NCBI GenBank assembly: GCA_964547415.1 | Contig: CAZJNX010000268.1 | Location: forward strand, 1 to 5,648 | DNA: 5,648 nucleotides | DNA from: CAZJNX01 sp964547415 | GTDB taxonomy: Bacteria; Pseudomonadota; Alphaproteobacteria; Rhizobiales; Amorphaceae | Direction of reading: 5' to 3' | In this document: positions 1-4,886 of the stretch, in pieces | Numbering within the stretch: the first letter of the stretch is position 1 | Layout of the letters: every line of letters begins with the position of its first letter | Position numbers and translations under genes: made by a program | Notes under the pieces: model-generated | The model's database searches: none | Seen by the model: the letters and a program-made list of their open reading frames with translations, nothing else | Told to the model about the DNA's origin: nothing

Positions 1-1232
1 TCCACCTTGGTGCCCGAGCCCGCGGCGATGCGCTTCTTGCGGCTCGCCTTCAGGATGTCGGGCTTCTTGCGCTCGCCGGGCGTCATGGAGTTGATGATGG
101 CGACCTGGCGCTTGATCACCTTGTCGTCGATGTTGGCGTCGGCCATCTGCTTCTTCATCTTGCCGACGCCGGGCATCAGGCCCATCAGCCCCGACATGCC
201 GCCCATCTTCTCCATCTGGCGGAGCTGCTCGCGCAGGTCCTCGAGGTCGAAGCCCCCCTTCCGGAGCTTCTTCGCCATCGCCTCCGCCTTCTCGGCGTCG
301 ACGGTCTCGGCCGCCTTCTCCACGAGGGAGACGATATCGCCCATGCCGAGGATGCGGTCGGCGATGCGCTTCGGGTAGAAGTCCTCGAGCTGGTCGGCCC
401 GCTCGCCGACGCCGATCAGCTTGATCGGGCAGCCCGTGACGGCGCGCATGGACAGCGCCGCCCCGCCCCGCCCGTCGCCGTCGACGCGGGTGAGGGCGAT
501 GCCGGTGAGGCCGACGCGCTCGTTGAAGTTCTTGGCGACGTTGACCGCGTCCTGCCCGGTGAGGGCGTCGGCGACGAGCAGGATTTCGTGGGGGTTCGAG
601 ACCCGCTTCACGTCCGCCATCTCGGCCATCAGCGGCTCGTCCACGTGGAGGCGGCCCGCGGTGTCGAGGAGGACGACGTCGTAGCCGCCGAGGCGGGCGG
701 CGGTGACGGCGCGCTCGGCGATCTGGGGCGGCGTCTGGCCGGGCACGATCTTGAGCGTCTCGACGCCCGTCTGCTCGCCGAGGACCTTCAGCTGCTCCAT
801 CGCGGCGGGGCGGCGGGTGTCGAGGGAGGCCATCAACACCTTGCGCTTGTCGCGCTTTGCAAGGCGCAGCGCGAGCTTGCCCGTCGTCGTCGTCTTGCCC
901 GAGCCCTGCAGGCCCACCATCATCAGGACGACGGGGGCGGGGGCGTTGAGGTCGACCGGGCTCTGCTCCTCGCCGAGCATCGCCACCAGCTCGTCGTGGA
1001 CGATTTTGACGACCATCTGCCCCGGCGTGACCGACTTCACGACGGTGGCGCCGACAGCCTTCTCCCGCACCTTCTCCACGAACGAGCGCACCACGGGCAG
1101 CGCCACGTCCGCCTCGATGAGCGCGCGCCGCACCTCCCGGAGGGCGAGGTCGACGTCCGCCTCCGAGAGCGCGCCACGCCCCGTGAGCTTGTCGAAGATG
1201 CCCGAGAGCCGCTCGGATAGGGTGTCGAACAT
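1..1232 (-). CDS. ffh: Signal recognition particle protein Ffh (SRP54 GTPase), 3' end cut by window edge
   Basis: Ffh binds 4.5S RNA and signal sequences of nascent inner-membrane proteins, and with FtsY directs ribosomes to SecYEG. My translation of the reverse strand from the ATG at 1232 gives 410 codons with no stop before the edge. The helical N domain spans about residues 1-90. The G domain has the P-loop GLQGSGKTTT (107-116), DTRRPAA (138-144), DTAGR (190-194), TRVDGDGRGGAAL (248-260) and a GVGERADQLEDF segment (274-285). The methionine-rich M domain starts near 330 (MEKMGG, GLMPGVGKMKKQM), and the RNA-binding RIAAGSGT motif is at 401-408. Only the variable C-terminal tail is missing. 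The G4 motif is TRVD rather than TKxD, which I recall as usual in alphaproteobacterial Ffh. The ribosome site is weak (AAGG at 1246-1249, 13 nt from the start). It is transcribed away from the small-gene cluster. Confidence 0.97.
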   Translation of the reverse strand, partial: MFDTLSERLSGIFDKLTGRGALSEADVDLALREVRRALIEADVALPVVRSFVEKVREKAVGATVVKSVTPGQMVVKIVHDELVAMLGEEQSPVDLNAPAPVVLMMVGLQGSGKTTTTGKLALRLAKRDKRKVLMASLDTRRPAAMEQLKVLGEQTGVETLKIVPGQTPPQIAERAVTAARLGGYDVVLLDTAGRLHVDEPLMAEMADVKRVSNPHEILLVADALTGQDAVNVAKNFNERVGLTGIALTRVDGDGRGGAALSMRAVTGCPIKLIGVGERADQLEDFYPKRIADRILGMGDIVSLVEKAAETVDAEKAEAMAKKLRKGGFDLEDLREQLRQMEKMGGMSGLMGLMPGVGKMKKQMADANIDDKVIKRQVAIINSMTPGERKKPDILKASRKKRIAAGSGTKV

Positions 1233-1296
1233 GTCGTCGTCCGCGCCTTGGATCGTCAGCGCCGGCCAGGCACGCGGGAGACGCGTTCGGCCAACG

Positions 1297-1333
1297 AAAA
1301 ACGCGCCCGCGGGCGAAACTCGCTGGCGGGCGC
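1297..1333 (-). terminator. Hairpin plus T-tract in the ffh leader (attenuator or intrinsic terminator)
   Basis: Read on the minus strand, GCGCCCGC (1333-1326) and GCGGGCGC (1310-1303) form a perfect 8-bp GC stem around a 15-nt loop. One G follows, then TTTTT (1301-1297): the layout of a Rho-independent terminator. It lies 65 nt upstream of the ffh start and downstream of the predicted promoter, so it could attenuate ffh or end a short RNA. The inner arm overlaps a 12-bp palindrome (1304-1315), which offers a competing fold. Short GC stems arise easily at this base composition and the loop is long, so the T-tract is the main support. Confidence 0.4.
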
Positions 1334-1336
1334 ACG

Positions 1337-1355
1337 GGTGCCGCCGGGCAGCACC
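1337..1355 (-). other. First hairpin of the predicted ffh leader
   Basis: On the minus strand, GGTGCTGC (1355-1348) pairs with GCGGCACC (1344-1337) across a 3-nt loop, with one G-U wobble. It begins about 5 nt after the predicted transcription start near 1360 and lies just before the hairpin and T-tract at 1297-1333. Together they would make a compact RNA of about 65 nt. It has no resemblance that I can see to 4.5S RNA or a known riboswitch. Confidence 0.35.
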
Positions 1356-1366
1356 ATCGAGCCCGT

Positions 1367-1395
1367 CAGATACTGCCGCCCGATGTCCCCGTCAA
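1367..1395 (-). promoter_or_regulatory. Predicted housekeeping-sigma promoter for ffh
   Basis: On the minus strand, TTGACG (1395-1390) and TATCTG (1372-1367) are separated by exactly 17 nt. The -35 matches five of six consensus bases and is preceded by C, as in the CTTGAC box common in alphaproteobacterial promoters; the -10 matches four of six. The predicted start is near 1360, giving a leader of about 128 nt before the ffh ATG at 1232. No comparably good box pair is visible on the plus strand for the small membrane-protein gene. Confidence 0.55.
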
Positions 1396-1501
1396 GCGGA
1401 CGCGAAGCGATGGGAGGCGCGCGCGGGCGGTGGGAACCGGGGAGGAAGCTCGCGCGTTCTCGCGGGCAGAAACAACCATAACGTGCATGAGGATCGACAC
1501 C

Positions 1502-1699
1502 ATGACCGCCGGAGCCGTCTTCCGTACCGCGAGCTGCCTCGTCGTCGCGGCCGCCATTTCCCTCGCCCTCCTGTACATCTACGCCGTGCCGCTGGCCGGG
1601 GCGCCCATGTGGGCGGTCGTCGCCGCGTCCGTCCTCGGATGGGCCATCTCGGTGCCCTTCTCGGTGATGACGGCCCCCCGCCGAACGGCCGCGCGCTGA
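1502..1699 (+). CDS. Small two-helix membrane protein, paralog of the next gene
   Basis: A 65-residue hydrophobic protein of unknown function. Two membrane helices are predicted, about residues 10-29 and 36-57, with a short polar link (PLAGAP, 30-35) and a basic end (RRTAAR) that suggests a cytoplasmic C terminus. I chose the ATG at 1502 because AGGA at 1490-1493 lies 8 nt upstream; ATGs at 1430 and 1487 are in frame, but the longer versions only add polar residues. The second helix, WAVVAASVLGW then VPFSV and APRR, matches the next gene at 16 of 26 aligned positions. Size and pattern recall short alphaproteobacterial proteins often mislabelled 'CTP synthetase', but that is from memory. A weak -10-like CATAAC at 1478-1483 has no good -35. 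Confidence 0.72.
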   Translation: MTAGAVFRTASCLVVAAAISLALLYIYAVPLAGAPMWAVVAASVLGWAISVPFSVMTAPRRTAAR

Positions 1700-1706
1700 G
1701 GCGGGC

Positions 1707-1744
1707 GGCGGGTGCGGCGAGGGCGCCGGACCGCCGCACCCGCC
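1707..1744 (+). other. Strong GC stem-loop between the paralogous membrane-protein genes
   Basis: GGCGGGTGCGGC (1707-1718) and GCCGCACCCGCC (1733-1744) are perfect 12-bp inverted arms; a further G-C pair (1719/1732) extends the stem to 13 bp around a 12-nt loop. It starts 8 nt after the upstream stop codon. No T-tract follows on either strand, so it is not a standard intrinsic terminator. It could stabilise the upstream message's 3' end, assist Rho-type termination, or lower expression of the downstream genes. An alternative GGCGGGC/GCCCGCC pairing (1700-1706 with 1742-1748) competes with it. It lies in a 132-nt gap with no other feature I can support. Confidence 0.5.
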
Positions 1745-1831
1745 CGCCACCGGAACGGGGCCGCGGCGCCCGTCGTTCGTCCTCCGTCAAGCGCGGGACC
1801 CGCCCCCGCGCGTCACGGAACGGAGGGCCGG

Positions 1832-2083
1832 ATGCTCCGCCTCAGCGCGCTCGTCCACGTCATGGCCGGCATGGTTCTGTCGGGCCTGTTCGTGCTCCTT
1901 CTCATCTATTTCGCGCCACTTCCCCAAACGCCCATCTGGGCGGTGGTGGTGGCGGCGGTCCTCGGCTGGGTGGTGGCCGTGCCGCTCAGCGTGTGGATCG
2001 CCTCGCGCCGCGCGACGAGCGACGCGGAGGAGCGCCGTCTCGCGGAGCAGGACCGGCGCGAGTTCCTGGAGCCGCGCCACTGA
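1832..2083 (+). CDS. Small two-helix membrane protein with charged C-terminal tail
   Basis: An 83-residue protein of unknown function, paralogous to the gene just upstream. Two helices are predicted at about 5-28 and 34-57, joined by PLPQTP (29-34). A charged tail follows from residue 59 (RRATSDAEERRLAEQDRREFLEPRH region), absent from the shorter paralog and probably cytoplasmic and helical. The shared core is IWAVV-x-A-x-VLGW (35-46), VPLSV (50-54) and ASRR (57-60). The start at 1832 is set by GGAGGG at 1822-1827, 4 nt before the ATG; reading the frame from 1712 would add 40 low-complexity Arg/Ala/Pro residues typical of translated GC-rich spacer. The next gene starts 29 nt after this stop, so the two are probably cotranscribed. 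Confidence 0.78.
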   Translation: MLRLSALVHVMAGMVLSGLFVLLLIYFAPLPQTPIWAVVVAAVLGWVVAVPLSVWIASRRATSDAEERRLAEQDRREFLEPRH

Positions 2084-2112
2084 CCGGGCGCGGCCCGGGA
2101 GAAGGGGAGGAC

Positions 2113-2547
2113 ATGGCAGTCGAACTGACCATCGACCCGGCGTTCGTCCGGGTCCTGATCGCCAAGGCCGAGGCCGCCCTCACGGACGTGCCGGACGCCT
2201 ACCACGACGAGATCGAGGCCGAGACGGAGATCGACGCCGCGACGAGCGCGCGGCAAAAGCCCGTCGACCGCCTCGAGGAGGAGGTGGAGCGGGACGAGAC
2301 CGCCACCGAGGTCGCCATGCTGATCGAGGACCTCAACGTCGACGAGAAGGCCGAGCTCGTGGCTCTCGCCTGGGTCGGCCGGGGCGACTACGAGGCGGAG
2401 CGGTTCGAGGAGGCGGTGGCCGACGCCCGCGACCGGGGCGAGGCGCCGACCAGCGACTACCTTCTCCAAATGCCGCTCCTGCCGAGCTACTGGGGGATCG
2501 GCCTCGAGGCCGTCACGGGCGAGGCGCGCACCGACGCGGAGGTCTGA
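2113..2547 (+). CDS. DUF3775-like acidic protein of unknown function
   Basis: A 144-residue acidic soluble protein with no signal peptide or membrane helix. The C-terminal half carries the features I associate with DUF3775: a Glu-rich helix, then LNVDEKAELVALAWVGRGDY (74-93), a helical EEAVADARDRG stretch (99-109) and SDYLLQMPLLPSYWGIGLEA (114-133). The N-terminal part (MAVELTIDPAFVRVLIAKAE) is probably also helical. No catalytic or metal-binding motif is evident and the family function is unknown to me. The ATG at 2113 follows AAGGGGAGG (2102-2110), a strong ribosome site 2 to 5 nt away. The frame is open much further upstream, but that part is antisense to ffh and not credible. It is the last gene of the rightward cluster and converges on adc. 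Confidence 0.82.
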   Translation: MAVELTIDPAFVRVLIAKAEAALTDVPDAYHDEIEAETEIDAATSARQKPVDRLEEEVERDETATEVAMLIEDLNVDEKAELVALAWVGRGDYEAERFEEAVADARDRGEAPTSDYLLQMPLLPSYWGIGLEAVTGEARTDAEV

Positions 2548-2563
2548 CGGCCGTCCGCCTCCG
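2537..2563. terminator. Possible bidirectional stem between convergent genes
   Basis: CGGAGG (2537-2542) and CCTCCG (2558-2563) are inverted arms enclosing the perfect palindrome GACGGCCGTC (2546-2555). It covers the stop codon of the DUF3775-like gene and most of the 27-nt gap before the adc stop, where a shared terminator would be expected. No T-tract follows on either strand and the arms are short, so this is only a candidate. Confidence 0.22.
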
Positions 2564-2574
2564 GTCGGGGCGCC

Positions 2575-3315
2575 TCAGGCGAGGTAGTCGTGGACCACCT
2601 CGCCGAGCCCGAGGGTGAGGTCGGTCAGGATGTGGGTCGCCGACAGGACCTCCAGGACCGGCAGCTCCGCCACCGGGGCGAGGGCGTGGGGGCGCAGCTC
2701 CAGCGCCGCCGGGCCGGCCCAGGCGCCCTTGAAGACGATGTCGATCATCCGGTAGCGCACGAGCTCGCACACCCGCGCCGTCCCGTCCACGTGGGGAACG
2801 ATCTTCAACAGGTAGTTGGGTGCGGTGAGGGCGGGCATGACGTCCGCCTCGGCGAGCGCGCGGTGCTTGTAGCCCATCGTCGCCGTGGCGACGTTGATGC
2901 CGTTGAAGTCGAGCGTGCCGACCAGCGTCTCCTTGCGCACTTCCAGCTTCGGCGAGGCGAGCTTCTTCGGAAAGCCCCACAGCTCGCGCCCGCCCAGGAT
3001 CGGCGGCCCGTCGTCGAGGTACATGGCGTGGACATAGGCGCCCGCCGCCCCCTCGTACTTCACCGGGATGACCTGGCCGCTCTCGGTATAGCTGCCGAAG
3101 CCGTTGGAATCCGGCATCTTGATGAACTCGTACTTGACGATGGGCTCGGCCATTTCGAGCGGGGCCGGTATCACCTTCGCGAGCGCCTCCGGGTCGGTCC
3201 TGTAGGTGATGATCAGGAACTCCCGGTCCACGAAGCGGTAGGGCCCGCATGGGAAGGCGGGCGAGGTGAAGGGCATCGCGAAGGCCTTCTCGCGGATCTC
3301 GTCTTCGGTGGGCAT
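2575..3315 (-). CDS. adc: Acetoacetate decarboxylase
   Basis: A cytoplasmic enzyme converting acetoacetate to acetone and CO2 through a lysine Schiff base. The 246 residues match the family's usual length (about 244) and align with the clostridial enzyme almost without gaps: TSPAFPCGPYRF (17-28), YTESGQVIPVKYEG (76-89), YLDDGPPILGGREL (99-112), FPKKL (115-119), LVGTLDFNG, ATATMGYKH and SATHILTDL. Lys117 and Lys118 correspond to the catalytic Lys115 and its pKa-lowering neighbour Lys116; Glu78 and Arg31 match the active-site Glu76 and Arg29. All key residues are present, so it should be active. The ATG at 3315 has AGGA 10 nt upstream. It lies 99 nt downstream of the patatin-like gene on the same strand, probably in one transcript. 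Confidence 0.96.
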   Translation of the reverse strand: MPTEDEIREKAFAMPFTSPAFPCGPYRFVDREFLIITYRTDPEALAKVIPAPLEMAEPIVKYEFIKMPDSNGFGSYTESGQVIPVKYEGAAGAYVHAMYLDDGPPILGGRELWGFPKKLASPKLEVRKETLVGTLDFNGINVATATMGYKHRALAEADVMPALTAPNYLLKIVPHVDGTARVCELVRYRMIDIVFKGAWAGPAALELRPHALAPVAELPVLEVLSATHILTDLTLGLGEVVHDYLA

Positions 3316-3375
3316 GTGAGCGCTGTCCTCTGCTGACGGGGTGGCGGCGGCGCGGGGCCGCCCGCGCGGGATGAT

Positions 3376-3397
3376 TGCGACGGGCGTGCGACGGGCG
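3376..3397. repeat. Two perfect tandem 11-bp repeats in the patatin-adc gap
   Basis: TGCGACGGGCG occurs twice in a row (3376-3386, 3387-3397), and a degenerate third copy, GTGACGGGGC, follows close by. The period is about one helical turn, so two binding sites on one DNA face are conceivable. The repeat sits in the 99-nt spacer between the patatin-like gene and adc, which also holds the palindrome CCCGCGCGGG at 3361-3370. It may equally be simple GC-rich slippage. Confidence 0.4.
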
Positions 3398-3414
3398 CGT
3401 GACGGGGCCGGCGG

Positions 3415-4629
3415 TCAGTCCACCGAATCCTCGTGGACGTCGTGGCGCTGGAAGCCGATCGCCGGATCGGGCGGCAGGAACCAATCCGCGTTGCGCAGCG
3501 ACCGGCGCATGGTTGCGTAGCCGGCATGCCAGTGGTCGGTCATGGTGTTGTAGGAAAACTCGTAGTCCTTGTAGGCCGCGTCGTACTGCTTGCGCCGGTA
3601 GATGAGGTGGACGAGGTTCATCGAGGCGACCTCCGACTCCTCTTTGATCTCCTGGACCTCCGGCAGGGCGGCGAGCTCCTCCGGCAGCATCTCGATAAGC
3701 TTGCCGACCATGCGGCGATATTTCAGAAAGTCGGCGAAGACGGTCGAGTTGAGGCGTGTCCGGCTGGAGAAACGGATGTCCTTGGCGCGCTCCTCCACGT
3801 CCTCGATGGTGCGCGGGCGCGGGCCGCGGGCGGAGAAAAGGTCCACCTGGAACATCAGCGTGTCGAGGTCGGTCCTGTTCTGGAAGACGTACTGCAGCGG
3901 CGTGTTGGAGACGAGGCCGCCGTCCCAGTAGAGCTCGTTCTCGATCTCCACCGGCGGAAAGCCCGGGGGCAGGGCACCCGAAGCCATGATGTGCTCCGGC
4001 CCGATCGTCCGGTGGGCGCTGTCGAAATAGTGGAAGTTGCCGCTCCTCACGTTCACCGCGCCGACCGACAGGCGCACCGGCCCGTCGTTGAGGAGGTCGA
4101 AGTCCACGTAGCTCTCGAGCGTCGCCTTCAAGGGGGCGGTGTCGTAGTAGCTCGTCGCCCCGATGGAGCCGGCGGGCTGCAGCTGGGGCGGCGGCACGCG
4201 CGGCATGAAGAAGCCGGTCGCCCCGAAGGCGAGGGCGGCGTAGGACGACATGCGGTTGAGCGCCGAGCGCACGTCGTCGCCCGGCGGGATGTACGGCCAG
4301 CGCACGTTGCCGGTGATCTCGCTCCAGAAGCCGCGCAGCTTCTCCACGCGCCTGCCCGGCGGGTTGCCGGCGACGATCGCCGCGTTGATGGCGCCGATGG
4401 AGATGCCCGCGACCCAGTCGACCGGGATCTGTGCCTCCTCCATCATCTCCACGACGCCCGCCTGGTAGGAGCCGAGCGCCCCGCCGCCCTGGAGGAGCAG
4501 GACGACGGTGCCGTAGTTGTTCTCGATCCGCGTGCGGGCGAGGTCGAACGTCTCGCGTTCGACGCGGCCCGTGGCGTCGCCGCCGCCCTCGCCTTCCTCC
4601 CGGAAGCCGCCCCTTGCGTCCTTCTGCAT
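3415..4629 (-). CDS. Patatin-like lipid acyl hydrolase with DUF3734-like C-terminal region
   Basis: A 404-residue Ser/Asp-dyad lipid hydrolase. The patatin domain covers about residues 40-265: a glycine-rich oxyanion loop QGGGALGSYQAGV (47-59), nucleophile elbow GISIG (75-79, Ser77) and the catalytic Asp in DGGL (236-239, Asp236). The segment from about 285 to 400, with FLKYRRM, a Glu-rich LPEELAALPEVQEIKEE stretch and YNTMTDHWHAGYATMRRSL, resembles the DUF3734 extension of bacterial patatins. There is no signal peptide; the first 30 residues are polar and Gly/Glu-rich. The ATG at 4629 is preceded by GGAAGGGGA, 4 to 5 nt upstream. In alphaproteobacteria I recall such genes beside adc and 3-hydroxybutyrate dehydrogenase, which suggests a role in ketone-body or polyhydroxybutyrate metabolism, but the substrate is not proven. 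Confidence 0.92.
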   Translation of the reverse strand: MQKDARGGFREEGEGGGDATGRVERETFDLARTRIENNYGTVVLLLQGGGALGSYQAGVVEMMEEAQIPVDWVAGISIGAINAAIVAGNPPGRRVEKLRGFWSEITGNVRWPYIPPGDDVRSALNRMSSYAALAFGATGFFMPRVPPPQLQPAGSIGATSYYDTAPLKATLESYVDFDLLNDGPVRLSVGAVNVRSGNFHYFDSAHRTIGPEHIMASGALPPGFPPVEIENELYWDGGLVSNTPLQYVFQNRTDLDTLMFQVDLFSARGPRPRTIEDVEERAKDIRFSSRTRLNSTVFADFLKYRRMVGKLIEMLPEELAALPEVQEIKEESEVASMNLVHLIYRRKQYDAAYKDYEFSYNTMTDHWHAGYATMRRSLRNADWFLPPDPAIGFQRHDVHEDSVD

Positions 4630-4679
4630 CCCGTTCCCCTTCCGCGACGGCGGGTCCGGCGTCCCGCGCGCCGGTCCCT

Positions 4680-4695
4680 TGCATTCCGGGTGCCA
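4680..4695 (-). promoter_or_regulatory. Predicted sigma-54 (-24/-12) promoter for the patatin-adc pair
   Basis: The minus strand reads TGGCACCCGGAATGCA. TGGCAC (4695-4690) is a perfect -24 box preceded by the favoured C. After five bases comes ATGCA, one mismatch from the TTGCA -12 box. The key GG and GC are exactly 10 nt apart. The predicted start near 4669 gives a leader of about 40 nt to the ATG at 4629. The -24 box lies in an inverted repeat shared with the divergent promoter. Such a promoter would need RpoN and an enhancer-binding activator, and neither gene is in the window. Confidence 0.5.
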
Positions 4696-4714
4696 GCCCT
4701 AGCTTGCTGGCACC
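4689..4714. repeat. Perfect 9-bp inverted repeat in the divergent intergenic region
   Basis: GGTGCCAGC (4689-4697) and GCTGGCACC (4706-4714) are perfect inverted arms with an 8-nt spacer. The arms contain the -24 boxes of the two predicted sigma-54 promoters. An operator for a dimeric regulator is the main alternative reading. As an RNA hairpin it is less likely to matter, because it lies upstream of both predicted transcription starts. Confidence 0.7.
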
Positions 4715-4723
4715 TTGCCCGCA
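4708..4723 (+). promoter_or_regulatory. Predicted sigma-54 (-24/-12) promoter for the acyl-CoA ligase gene
   Basis: The plus strand reads TGGCACCTTGCCCGCA. TGGCAC (4708-4713) is a perfect -24 box, again preceded by C. The -12 region after five bases is CCGCA, keeping the essential GC at the correct GG-N10-GC spacing but lacking the TT of TTGCA, so it is weaker than its mirror partner. The predicted start near 4734 leaves a leader of about 153 nt before the ATG at 4887. The TGGCAC could instead be only a by-product of the inverted repeat. Confidence 0.38.
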
Positions 4724-4750
4724 AACGGCCGCGGGCGGCACGATCGCGAG

Positions 4751-4796
4751 GCGAGGCGTGCCTGCCGCGGCCCGGGACTTGATTTGCGCGCCTCGC
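4751..4796. repeat. 11-bp inverted repeat upstream of the acyl-CoA ligase gene
   Basis: GCGAGGCGTGC (4751-4761) and GCGCGCCTCGC (4786-4796) pair along 11 positions with one G-U wobble and a 24-nt loop. GCGAGGCG also occurs in an overlapping copy at 4746-4753. It would lie in the ligase leader if transcription starts near 4734, and is centred about 105 bp upstream of the predicted patatin promoter start, a distance typical of sigma-54 enhancer sites. The wide spacing between arms is unusual for an activator site. Function is unknown. Confidence 0.35.
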
Positions 4797-4886
4797 TGGG
4801 ATTGATTGGAGGAAACGCCCGGGCGCTGCGTGCCGGCGATGCCGCGCGCCCTGCAACAGCACACGCACATGACAGGGGAGCGACGC

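Noticed and set aside
248..260. Ffh G4 motif TRVD instead of TKxD (numbers are protein residues)
   Set aside because: From memory this Arg is common in alphaproteobacterial Ffh, and all other GTPase motifs are intact.
1297..1395. 4.5S (SRP) RNA gene next to ffh
   Set aside because: The conserved SRP RNA domain IV sequence with its GGAA-type tetraloop and internal loop is not seen on either strand.
1256..1750. 164-codon minus-strand open frame in the ffh upstream region
   Set aside because: It overlaps the small membrane-protein gene, covers the predicted ffh promoter and is Arg/Gly/Pro-rich without a motif.
703..2112. Upstream extension of the DUF3775-like frame
   Set aside because: The extension runs antisense to ffh and across the small genes in another frame; a strong ribosome site at 2102-2110 marks the real start.
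3433..4782. 449-codon plus-strand open frame antisense to the patatin-like gene
   Set aside because: It mirrors codon bias of the real minus-strand gene, shows no recognisable domain and has no ribosome site.
4779..4807. Sigma-70 promoter or IHF site from the two TTGATT sequences before the ligase gene
   Set aside because: The spacing gives a -10 match of only about 3 of 6, and the YAA half of an IHF site is missing at the required distance in both cases.
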